Of a DNA stretch of 6,069 bases, positions 1 to 5,798 are shown in pieces. Position 1 is the stretch's first letter, and each line of letters starts with the position of its first letter. A program made the translations under genes and the position numbers. The DNA comes from Pseudomonadota bacterium (GTDB taxonomy: Bacteria; Pseudomonadota; Alphaproteobacteria; Rhizobiales; Rhizobiaceae), in contig JAEWKX010000277.1 of the NCBI GenBank assembly GCA_023393575.1, positions 1-6,069 on the forward strand, in the 5' to 3' direction. The notes under the pieces were generated by a model, which did not search any database, was not told where the DNA came from, and worked only from the letters and a program-made list of their open reading frames with translations.

Positions 1-1087
1 CGAGAATATAGAAATCGGCATCATTGCGAACCGTGCCCGCCAGTTCGCCTGCCGCATCGCCAGAACCGGTGAAGATATCCCCGCGGTCGGGGCCGACGAT
101 GGCGCTGCCGGTATCCAGTGCCAGAAGCGTCCGCGAAAAAGGGCGCCCACCGTCAAGATGGGTCAGCGTCGGCGCATGGATGAAAAAGGGGAAACCGAAT
201 GTATGGATCAGGCGGTCAACCGCCAGGGAACGACCGGGCAGCAGGGGAACCTTGGCGGCCGCGACAGGGCCAAGCGTCGAATCTTCGACTTCGGACTCCC
301 GGAAGAAGATGTATGAGCGATTGTGCCACAGGACCTCGTCAGCCTCGGCCGGGCTCCGCTCCAGCCAAGCCCTGATCGTCTGCATGGAGACCATCGTCCG
401 GTCGATCTCGCCGCGGTCGATCAGCAGCTTGCCGATCGCGGAAAAAGGATGACCCGCCTTGGCTGCATAGGTGATGCGGCGCATGGACCCGTCCGGGAAC
501 CACAGCCGCGCCGCGCCCTGAACATGAGCAAAGAACACATCCACCTTCGACCGCGCCCAGGCTATCTCGAGCCCCCGGCCTTGCAGATACCCGCCATCGA
601 TCGCACGGCGGTCCGGGTAGGCGGTGATCTTCCCGCTGCAAAGGCGCCCGAACATATAGGAGGGATCGAGATCCGCCGGCCGATTCTCGTCATCGAGATC
701 GACGAGATCATCGGGCCGCCGGTAGAAGGGATAGGCCCAGACATCCGAAGGTGCCGGGGAAACCTCCAGTTCGGGCTCGTAGAAGGCCGTGACGAAACCG
801 GGTTTGCCATTATGCTTGCGTATCAGAAATGGCTGGAAGTATCCTTCGAAAAAGGCCCTCGCCTCGGCGGGGTCTGAGGCGTCCTGCCTGCAAGCCGCCT
901 GATAGACCGGCAGAATATCTTCCGTCGTCAGCCCGAGAGAACCGGTCCGATACGCCTTCACCGAGGTCACATGCTCAAGGCAGCGGCGCATTCCGGCATA
1001 CAACGCTCTTGGATCATCGGCCTCCCAGCCCGGCAGGTCGCGGAAGGAAACCGACTGTAGTAGTGATGCCGGCGAGCCGCTGCTCAT
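1..1087 (-). CDS. mltA: Membrane-bound lytic murein transglycosylase A (MltA), 3' end missing
   Basis: MltA cleaves the MurNAc-GlcNAc bond of peptidoglycan and leaves 1,6-anhydro-MurNAc ends. From the ATG at 1087-1085, 362 codons are visible before the left edge; probably only a few C-terminal residues are missing. Family marks in order: AFYEPE (residues 101-106), the segment with VPLLPGRSLAVD (280-291), then LDTGSAIVGPDRGDIFTGSG (324-343). In the last, D325 aligns with the catalytic Asp of the family's DTG motif. The sequence ends in a 3D-like stretch, NDADFYIL. The start overlaps the timA stop as ATGA and has no clear Shine-Dalgarno, so translational coupling to timA is likely. Oddly, the N-terminus (MSSGSPASLLQSVSFRDLPG) has no signal peptide or lipobox, and in-frame codons upstream (ELETGRNRIRT) are hydrophilic too. 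E. coli MltA is a lipoprotein, so the export route here is unclear. The family assignment is firm. Confidence 0.93.
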   Translation of the reverse strand, partial: MSSGSPASLLQSVSFRDLPGWEADDPRALYAGMRRCLEHVTSVKAYRTGSLGLTTEDILPVYQAACRQDASDPAEARAFFEGYFQPFLIRKHNGKPGFVTAFYEPELEVSPAPSDVWAYPFYRRPDDLVDLDDENRPADLDPSYMFGRLCSGKITAYPDRRAIDGGYLQGRGLEIAWARSKVDVFFAHVQGAARLWFPDGSMRRITYAAKAGHPFSAIGKLLIDRGEIDRTMVSMQTIRAWLERSPAEADEVLWHNRSYIFFRESEVEDSTLGPVAAAKVPLLPGRSLAVDRLIHTFGFPFFIHAPTLTHLDGGRPFSRTLLALDTGSAIVGPDRGDIFTGSGDAAGELAGTVRNDADFYIL

Positions 1088-1779
1088 TGTTCGGATTCGG
1101 TTGCGACCAGTTTCCAATTCGGATCCCGGGAGCGGACGTCGCGGGCGAACGTCCAGATATCCGTTACCTCTGCGACGGCTTCCGTGTCGCCGTCGACCAC
1201 CGCACCATTCCGATCATAGGTGGCGGAGATCAACTGGCTGACGATGCGCACCGTCACCTGCTCTTCATTGCCCCGGACGCTGGCATGGGTGATGTCGGCC
1301 TTGTCGATGCCGACGAAGGTGGACTTGACCACTTCGCCCCGCGCTTCACGTTCCGCAATGGCCGCATCGAAGCCTTCATAGACTTCCTTGGACAGCAGGT
1401 TTCTGAGCGATTTGCGGTCGCCATCGGCAAAGGCGAGGACGATCATCTCGTAGGCCATGCGGGCGCCGTTCAGGAACTCGCGCGGCTTGAAGCTCGGGTC
1501 CGCCTTCAGCAGTTCCCTCAGACCCTCATTGACCGGAGTACCGGGTTTGGCGACCGCATCGATTTCGGCGAAGCGATCCTCCTCGGTGGTTTCACGCCGC
1601 GGAAGGGTCACCACCTTGCCGTCGTCGCTGGCAGGGGCTTTTGTTCCCTCACGCGCGCTGAACGGATCGAACGGCGGCTTCTCGCTACCGGTTCTCCGGC
1701 CGAGCACGCTTCTCAACTGCAGGAAGATCAGGACCGCCGCGACGAGAAAAAACAGAGTGATAAAGTCGTTGGAGCCCAT
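1084..1779 (-). CDS. timA: Tim44/TimA-family inner-membrane protein
   Basis: A 231-residue protein with one N-terminal hydrophobic segment (about residues 6-22, ITLFFLVAAVLIFLQL) and a short basic and polar linker. A Tim44-like C-terminal domain spans about residues 85-228, with ARMAYEMIVLAFADGD, LLSKEVYEGFDAAI and the closing DIWTFARD...DPNWKLVAT. Tim44 is a mitochondrial import-motor scaffold. Alphaproteobacterial homologues such as Caulobacter TimA are inner-membrane proteins whose bacterial role is not settled, so no precise function is claimed. The expected topology is an N-terminal anchor with the domain in the cytoplasm. The ATG at 1779-1777 is preceded by a GGGA at 1784-1787 (4-base spacing) and is the only start that keeps the membrane anchor. 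It is the first gene after the promoter at 1821-1849 and its TGA overlaps the mltA start, so the two are probably co-transcribed and translationally coupled. Confidence 0.9.
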   Translation of the reverse strand: MGSNDFITLFFLVAAVLIFLQLRSVLGRRTGSEKPPFDPFSAREGTKAPASDDGKVVTLPRRETTEEDRFAEIDAVAKPGTPVNEGLRELLKADPSFKPREFLNGARMAYEMIVLAFADGDRKSLRNLLSKEVYEGFDAAIAEREARGEVVKSTFVGIDKADITHASVRGNEEQVTVRIVSQLISATYDRNGAVVDGDTEAVAEVTDIWTFARDVRSRDPNWKLVATESEQ

Positions 1780-1820
1780 CTCATCCCGCAGTGCAGTTTA
1801 AATTCTGGTTGCTCGTTCTC

Positions 1821-1849
1821 ATATAGTCCGCAAAACCGGATCATTCAAA
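1821..1849 (-). promoter_or_regulatory. Probable sigma-70 (RpoD) promoter for timA-mltA
   Basis: Read on the minus strand, TTTGAA (1849-1844) is followed by exactly 17 bases and CTATAT (1826-1821). The rhizobial housekeeping pattern is CTTGAC-N17-CTATAT, so the -10 is perfect and the -35 matches 4 of 6 positions. Transcription would start near 1814 and give a leader of about 35 bases before the timA ATG at 1779. The site lies in the 109-base divergent gap between timA and fxsA. No equally good rightward promoter for fxsA is visible in the same gap. Confidence 0.65.
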
Positions 1850-1888
1850 TAGCGAAGGTGAGAGCGGGCTGCCGCCTTTCAGGATTAC

Positions 1889-2398
1889 ATGCGAACACCG
1901 TGGATTGCCATATTCGTCATCCTCCTGCCGCTGGCGGAAATAGCCGGCTTCGTCGTCGTCGGCCAATGGGTGGGACTCTGGACCACGCTGGCGCTCGTTC
2001 TTCTGAGCGGGCTGCTCGGAATGCTGCTCCTACGGATGCAGGGCCTCCAGGTGTTGAGACAGCTTTCGGAAGACGGGCGGGAAGGTCGCGTGCCGGGTGA
2101 GACGATCGTCCATGGGGCGATGATCGTCATCGCCTCCCTGCTGCTGATGATTCCCGGCTTCATAACCGACATCATCGGCATCGCCCTCTTCATACCGGGA
2201 GTCCGACGGCTGATCTGGTCGTCGATCGGGCGCCGGATCGTCGTCACCGGTTCCAGCTCATTCCGTCGGGAGCATCGCTATTCCGAGCAAGGAAATCCCA
2301 GATCGCAAGGGCGGGTCGTCGATCTCGACGATGAGGATTTCCGTCGCGAACCAAACCCCTCCTCACCCTGGTCTGATCGAAAAATCCGAGACGAATAG
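1889..2398 (+). CDS. fxsA: FxsA-family membrane protein
   Basis: A 169-residue integral membrane protein of the FxsA family. E. coli FxsA is known because its overproduction relieves F-plasmid exclusion of phage T7; its native role is unclear. Hydrophobic stretches lie at about residues 6-24, 29-48 and 77-103. Family marks are LPLAEI near the start (E17), the GLLGMLLLR turn (41-49) and IPGFITDIIGIALFIPGVRR (88-107). The tail from about 110 is hydrophilic and ends with an acidic patch, VVDLDDEDF (143-151), seen in many alphaproteobacterial members. The start ATG is set by AGGA at 1881-1884, four bases upstream, and by the need to keep the first membrane segment. It is transcribed divergently from timA, and secB follows 88 bases downstream in the same direction, so the two may share a transcript. 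Confidence 0.92.
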   Translation: MRTPWIAIFVILLPLAEIAGFVVVGQWVGLWTTLALVLLSGLLGMLLLRMQGLQVLRQLSEDGREGRVPGETIVHGAMIVIASLLLMIPGFITDIIGIALFIPGVRRLIWSSIGRRIVVTGSSSFRREHRYSEQGNPRSQGRVVDLDDEDFRREPNPSSPWSDRKIRDE

Positions 2399-2409
2399 GC
2401 TCCAGATCA

Positions 2410-2423
2410 CCTGCGGCCGCAGG
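2410..2423. repeat. Perfect 14-bp palindrome in the fxsA-secB gap
   Basis: CCTGCGGCCGCAGG is a perfect inverted repeat 12 bases after the fxsA stop. It has no spacer to serve as a loop and no following T-run, so it is a poor terminator candidate. It could be an operator-like site or a chance GC-rich palindrome. It is the only clear structure in the 88-base gap between fxsA and secB. Confidence 0.3.
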
Positions 2424-2486
2424 GTTGTAAGGCTTCTGGCGAAGTGATAGACGGCCTGCAATCGTCCAATTCTCGAGGGAAACCGC

Positions 2487-2966
2487 ATGGCAACCGACAC
2501 CGCACAGGGCGCCCAGAGCCCGTCGCTCAACATCCTCGCGCAGTACACCAAGGATCTTTCCTTCGAGAACCCGGGTGCACCGCGCTCCCTGCAGTCGCGC
2601 GACAAGGCGCCGGCGATCAACATCAATGTAAACGTCAACGCAAATCCGCTCTCCGAGACGGATTTCGACGTCGTTCTATCGCTGAACGTGGAAGCCAAGG
2701 ACGGCGACAAGGTCGTTTTTGCAGCCGAGCTCGTCTATGGCGGCGTCTTCCGGGTGACCGGATTCCCGCAGGAACACATGCTGCCCGTGCTGTTCATCGA
2801 ATGCCCGCGACTCCTTTTCCCGTTCGCCCGCCAGATCGTCGCCGACGTCACCCGCAACGGGGGCTTCCCGCCGCTGATGATCGATCCGATCGATTTCGCA
2901 CAGATGTTCTCGCAGCGCATGGCGGCCGAGCGTGCAAAAGCACAGGTTCAACCGCTCAACAGCTGA
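2487..2966 (+). CDS. secB: Protein-export chaperone SecB
   Basis: SecB is a cytosolic tetrameric chaperone that holds preproteins unfolded and hands them to SecA at the Sec translocon. The 159-residue product has the usual length for alphaproteobacteria. It shows the family landmarks: [16 protein letters not shown] (residues 14-29), the [27 protein letters not shown] beta-strand region (44-70), and [10 protein letters not shown] (85-94). The strongly conserved [33 protein letters not shown] block fills about 104-136. The ATG at 2487 is preceded by GAGGGA (2475-2480) at a 6-base spacing. The gene ends 21 bases before the stop of the convergent dnaQ, and a hairpin just beyond is its likely terminator. 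A weak TTGTAA at 2425-2430 could be part of its own promoter, but no convincing -10 goes with it. Confidence 0.97.
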   Translation: MATDTAQGAQSPSLNILAQYTKDLSFENPGAPRSLQSRDKAPAININVNVNANPLSETDFDVVLSLNVEAKDGDKVVFAAELVYGGVFRVTGFPQEHMLPVLFIECPRLLFPFARQIVADVTRNGGFPPLMIDPIDFAQMFSQRMAAERAKAQVQPLNS

Positions 2967-2987
2967 TAACCAGCGGGCCGGAACGCG

Positions 2988-3716
2988 TTATGAAGCCCGG
3001 ACGGCTGCGTCCGGGCTTATTGATTCATAGCGTCCCCAGATCGCCTTGTCTCCCAGAGACGCCACCATCTTGCGATGGGACGCCAATTCGGCCTCGCTGA
3101 TGCGAGGCGCCAGCGGTCTCGGACGACCCGAGATCCCCACCACATGCTCCTCGATCTCGATGATCGTGGCCGAAGCTTCGATCTCCACAAGTCCGAGTGC
3201 CGCCTGACGGCCGCCCGTCATCTCGATATAGACTTCCGCCAGCAGTTCGGAGTCGAGAAGCGCTCCGTGCTTGGTGCGGTGGGCATTGTCGATGCCATAG
3301 CGCCGGCAGAGCGCGTCGAGCGAGTTCGGCCCCATCGGGTGCTTGCGGCGCGCCAGGGAAAGAGTATCGACGACATGCTCCTGCGCTACCGGCGGGAAGC
3401 CCAGGCGTTCGAATTCCGCATTGATGAAGCCGATGTCGAAAGTGGCGTTGTGAGCGATCCACTTTCCACCGTCGAAGAACTCGATAATCTGGCTGGCAAC
3501 CTCGGCAAAGCCTGGCTTGTCCTTCAGGAATTCGTCGGTGATGCCGTGGACGGCAAGTGCGTCGGGATGGACCTTGCGGTTGCCCGGATTGATATAGAGA
3601 TGCAGCGTGCGGCCCGTCGGAAAATTGTTGATCAGCTCCACGCCACCGATTTCGATGATGCGGTCGAGCTTCGTCTCAAGGCCCGTGGTTTCCGTATCGA
3701 AGATAATCTCACGCAT
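2988..3716 (-). CDS. dnaQ: DNA polymerase III epsilon subunit (3'-5' proofreading exonuclease)
   Basis: DnaQ removes mismatched 3' nucleotides during chromosome replication as part of the polymerase III core. The DEDDh exonuclease residues are all present: D7 and E9 in DTETTG (Exo I), D94 in HNATFD (Exo II), and H150 and D155 in HRTKHGALLDSE (Exo III). QAALGL (171-176) fits a hexapeptide beta-clamp-binding motif just after the exonuclease domain. A tail of about 60 residues follows, for binding polymerase alpha. The start chosen is the ATG at 3716-3714 ([10 protein letters not shown]), giving 242 residues. The frame stays open 26 codons further upstream, but that part overlaps coaE and lacks family likeness. 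The ATG overlaps the coaE stop by 8 bases without a clear Shine-Dalgarno, so coupling is likely. The last 12 residues (ESISPDAAVRAS) run past the usual AIWG(R/K)Y end into the secB terminator hairpin. Confidence 0.96.
   Translation of the reverse strand: MREIIFDTETTGLETKLDRIIEIGGVELINNFPTGRTLHLYINPGNRKVHPDALAVHGITDEFLKDKPGFAEVASQIIEFFDGGKWIAHNATFDIGFINAEFERLGFPPVAQEHVVDTLSLARRKHPMGPNSLDALCRRYGIDNAHRTKHGALLDSELLAEVYIEMTGGRQAALGLVEIEASATIIEIEEHVVGISGRPRPLAPRISEAELASHRKMVASLGDKAIWGRYESISPDAAVRAS
2993..3018 (+). terminator. Rho-independent terminator of secB, embedded in the end of dnaQ
   Basis: AAGCCCGGACG (2993-3003), loop GCTG and CGTCCGGGCTT (3008-3018) form a perfect 11-bp GC-rich stem. On the plus strand it is followed by TTATTGATT, a modest T-rich tail, so it should stop secB transcripts. 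On the minus strand the stem is followed by CATAACG, a weak tail, so termination of the dnaQ operon here would be less efficient. The whole hairpin lies inside the last codons of dnaQ, where it encodes the residues from S233 to A241. Confidence 0.8.
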
Positions 3717-4317
3717 TTGCTGTCTCGCTCGTCTTCCCGGCGCGCAGGGCTTCGATAATCTCGTGAACCCGGCGGCGCGCTGCCTCGAAGCCAAGGCCGG
3801 TATCTATGAGGAAATCCGCTCGCTTGCGTTTTTCCTTATCCGGCATCTGCCGGGAAAGAATCATCCTGAATTTTTCCACGGTCATCCCCGGACGCGCAAG
3901 CACCCGAGCCTGCTGAAGCTGTGGATCACACGTCACCACCACTATGACATCTACTCTTTCTTCCGCGCCAACTTCGAACAGAAGCGGGATGTCCAACAGG
4001 ACCATATCGATACCTGCAACGCGATGCCTCTCCACGAAGTCCGCCTCTCGGTGCCGTACCAGCGGATGCACGATCGCCTCCAGGTCGCGAAACTTAGCCG
4101 GATTCGCAGAGAGCTGCCGGGCAAGTTCGACGCGATCGACGACACCATGAACCACGCTGCCCGGAAATGCCTTGCCGATGGGTTCCACAGCTTCGGATCG
4201 GTAAAGATCGTGAACCACCGCATCCGCATCGTTCACGGGTATGCCGGCGTCGGCAAACATCTGAGCCGTCGTCGATTTGCCCATGCCAATCGAGCCGGTC
4301 AGCCCCAGGATGATCAT
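3709..4317 (-). CDS. coaE: Dephospho-CoA kinase
   Basis: CoaE phosphorylates the 3'-hydroxyl of dephospho-CoA with ATP, the last step of coenzyme A synthesis in the cytosol. The 202-residue length is typical. Visible marks are the Walker A loop GSIGMGKST (residues 8-16), NDADAVVH (29-36, with the catalytic-region Asp pair D30/D32), AIVHPLVR (81-88), [10 protein letters not shown] (106-115), the [10 protein letters not shown] region (137-146) and the closing ADFLIDTG (167-174). The start is the ATG at 4317-4315, which gives [11 protein letters not shown]. It is supported by GGAG at 4326-4329 with 8-base spacing and by the ATGA overlap with the aroE stop. An alternative 24 codons upstream would lie wholly within aroE and adds no family sequence. 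The stop overlaps the dnaQ start by 8 bases. Confidence 0.96.
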   Translation of the reverse strand: MIILGLTGSIGMGKSTTAQMFADAGIPVNDADAVVHDLYRSEAVEPIGKAFPGSVVHGVVDRVELARQLSANPAKFRDLEAIVHPLVRHREADFVERHRVAGIDMVLLDIPLLFEVGAEERVDVIVVVTCDPQLQQARVLARPGMTVEKFRMILSRQMPDKEKRKRADFLIDTGLGFEAARRRVHEIIEALRAGKTSETANA

Positions 4318-5171
4318 GAATGGCGCTCCATGTCGGCAACAACCAAGGCCCGGAGGGTCTCGTCCACAACCGGCCGGCCGCCGAACCATTTCTCGAATCC
4401 CGGAACGGCCTGATGCAGCAGCATGCCCAGCCCGTCCACGGTAGCCATACCCTGGAATTCTGCCTGCGCCAGGATCGGCGTCCTGAGGGGCACGTAGACG
4501 ATGTCGGTCACCAGGGACTGCCGAACCATTGACGTGAAATCAAGTTTCGGTGCTTCCTCACCATCCATGCCCAGAGACGTGGTGTTGACGAAGAGCCCCG
4601 CCCCCTGAACGACTTCCGGCAACGCAGCCATAGAATGCGCGTGCACGCCCGCGCCGAAGCGATCGGCAAGCTCCTGCGCCCGTGTTACGGTCCTATTGAC
4701 GACATTGATCTCACCGATATGGCGATTCCGAAGGGCGCAGACAACCGCCCGGCTCGCCCCGCCGGCGCCGAGGACGACCGCCCGATCCACCTTGTCCCAT
4801 CCGGGACAACGCTCGTCCAGATTGGCCCCAAAGCCGTGAACATCTGTATTGGTGGCGCATATCCGGCCGTCCTCCAGCCACAGGGTGTTCGCCGCGCCGA
4901 GTTCTTCCACCAGGCTGTCTCGCCGATCGGCCAATGCACAGGCAATTTCCTTGTGTGGGATGGTGACGTTCCCACCGACGTAGGAGGTCCGGCCGGTCTT
5001 CAACCGGGCGATGAAATCTGCAAAATCCTCAACGGGTACCGCTTCCGCCCGATAGTCGCCATCTATGCCGTACTTTCGTAACCAGTGGCCATGAATGAGC
5101 GGCGAGCGCGAATGCTTGACGGGCCAGCCCGTAACGAAAGCCCGGACTGTTGTTTCACGTGAATCAGGCAT
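4314..5171 (-). CDS. aroE: Shikimate dehydrogenase (NADP+)
   Basis: AroE reduces 3-dehydroshikimate to shikimate with NADPH in the pathway to chorismate and aromatic amino acids. The product is 285 residues. The substrate site is intact: S21 and S23 in HSRSP, K74 in NVTIPHK (the catalytic Lys), N95 in GAANT and D110 in ATNTDVHG. The cofactor domain has GAGGAS (135-140) and NRT (159-161), the usual NADP 2'-phosphate contact. GMLLHQA (249-255) supplies the conserved Gln. The start is the ATG at 5171-5169, set by GGGAG at 5178-5182 (6-base spacing) and by the first family residues ([15 protein letters not shown]). The 61 codons that remain open upstream overlap maf and look nothing like AroE. 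The ATG overlaps the maf stop by 8 bases, and codons 2-7 are occupied by a parS-like site. Confidence 0.96.
   Translation of the reverse strand: MPDSRETTVRAFVTGWPVKHSRSPLIHGHWLRKYGIDGDYRAEAVPVEDFADFIARLKTGRTSYVGGNVTIPHKEIACALADRRDSLVEELGAANTLWLEDGRICATNTDVHGFGANLDERCPGWDKVDRAVVLGAGGASRAVVCALRNRHIGEINVVNRTVTRAQELADRFGAGVHAHSMAALPEVVQGAGLFVNTTSLGMDGEEAPKLDFTSMVRQSLVTDIVYVPLRTPILAQAEFQGMATVDGLGMLLHQAVPGFEKWFGGRPVVDETLRALVVADMERHS
5151..5166. other. parS: parS-like chromosomal centromere site (ParB binding)
   Basis: The plus strand reads TGTTTCACGTGAATCA. The widely conserved chromosomal parS consensus is TGTTTCACGTGAAACA, so 15 of 16 positions match, including the whole TTCACGTGAA palindromic core at 5154-5163. 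ParB binds such sites near the origin, spreads along the DNA as a CTP-dependent clamp and, with ParA, segregates the origin region. The site straddles the maf stop and the first codons of aroE. Under a uniform base model, about 1e-4 matches this good are expected in a window of this length. Only isolated half-sites were found elsewhere in the window. The identity is inferred from the motif and the probable origin-proximal context. Confidence 0.8.
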
Positions 5172-5763
5172 CGACTGCTCCCAATTTCCGCAGCTTGTCC
5201 AGTAGCGGCAGCATTGGAAGCCCGAGGATCGTGAAATAGTCTCCATCGATCCCGGAGAACAGGTGGATACCCTCACCTTCCAGCTGATAGGCACCCACGC
5301 TGCCCAGCAGTTTTTCACCGCACCGCGCGACATAGCGATCGATAAAGGCATCACTCAACGGGCGAACAGTCATATCCGCGTGGGATATGTGCTCCCAAAG
5401 GACCTCTCCGTCCTTCACCAATGCCACGGCGCTGTTCAATCGATGGGTCTTTCCCGACAGCGACGCGATATGTCGCCTGGCCTCCGCCAGGTCCGGCGGC
5501 TTGTGGTAGACCCTGTTGCCGAGCGACATGGTCTGGTCCGATCCGATCACCAGCGCACCGGGATAGTGACGGCTGACGTCGAGTGCCTTGACGCGGGCAA
5601 GCTCCACGGCCACCCGATCTGGCTTCGCCTGGCCCTCTTCGAGCCCAGCCTCGATCGTACGTTCATCGATATCGGCTGCGCGCGCCTCGAAAGCCAGACC
5701 GGCATTCTGCAGCAGCATGCGACGGAAGGGGCTGGAAGAAGCAAGGATCAGAGAAGTCGTCAA
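5164..5763 (-). CDS. maf: Maf-family nucleotide pyrophosphatase (YceF-like)
   Basis: Maf proteins hydrolyse modified or non-canonical nucleoside triphosphates to monophosphates, which cleans the nucleotide pool; the old name is septum-formation inhibitor. From a TTG start at 5763-5761 the product is 199 residues, the usual length. Marks are [11 protein letters not shown] (5-15, the Maf phosphate-binding loop with R14), [11 protein letters not shown] (72-82, catalytic-type D76), YHKP (86-89), [14 protein letters not shown] (102-115), [16 protein letters not shown] (154-169) and [10 protein letters not shown] (179-188). GSDQ, rather than an AADT-type sequence, resembles the YceF branch that acts on 7-methyl-GTP; this substrate is an inference. 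No ATG lies between the upstream gene and residue 16. It sits 35 bases after PPSR and its TGA overlaps the aroE ATG. Confidence 0.93.
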   Translation of the reverse strand: MTTSLILASSSPFRRMLLQNAGLAFEARAADIDERTIEAGLEEGQAKPDRVAVELARVKALDVSRHYPGALVIGSDQTMSLGNRVYHKPPDLAEARRHIASLSGKTHRLNSAVALVKDGEVLWEHISHADMTVRPLSDAFIDRYVARCGEKLLGSVGAYQLEGEGIHLFSGIDGDYFTILGLPMLPLLDKLRKLGAVDA

Positions 5764-5773
5764 AGCCGATCGG

Positions 5774-5777
5774 TCCT
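5774..5777 (-). promoter_or_regulatory. Ribosome binding site supporting the TTG start of maf
   Basis: AGGA on the minus strand lies 10 bases before the TTG at 5763-5761, inside the 35-base gap after the PPSR stop. The spacing is on the long side. It supports the TTG because no ATG or better start precedes the conserved [11 protein letters not shown]. Confidence 0.4.
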
Positions 5778-5798
5778 GCGGGATGAACTCGTTCCCGA

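Noticed and set aside
829..2100. A 423-codon open frame on the plus strand across mltA, timA and fxsA
   Set aside because: It is antisense to well-supported genes, crosses a promoter region, and its product is rich in Arg, Ala and Gly with no recognisable domain. High-GC coding DNA routinely leaves such open shadows.
2425..2453. Possible secB promoter, TTGTAA-N17-TAGACG
   Set aside because: The -10 is poor by both the E. coli and rhizobial patterns, so it is noted only in the secB entry.
3717..3794. A 26-residue N-terminal extension of DnaQ
   Set aside because: It overlaps coaE and precedes the conserved [10 protein letters not shown] start. No known epsilon subunit begins this way.
3920..3928. 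DnaA-box-like TGTGGATCA (8 of 9)
   Set aside because: About one such match is expected by chance in 6 kb on two strands. It stands alone inside coaE coding sequence.
3075..4413. Long plus-strand open frames (3075-3758 and 3607-4413) opposite dnaQ and coaE
   Set aside because: They lie opposite genes with intact catalytic motifs and show no family likeness.
5226..5236. Possible second parS half-site (ATCGTGAAATA), with similar half-sites at 1588-1602 and 4528-4543
   Set aside because: Only one arm matches in each case (about 10 of 16 in the best full alignment), which is expected by chance.
5172..5354. A 61-residue N-terminal extension of AroE
   Set aside because: It is entirely within maf and unlike AroE; GGGAG at 5178-5182 fits the ATG at 5171.
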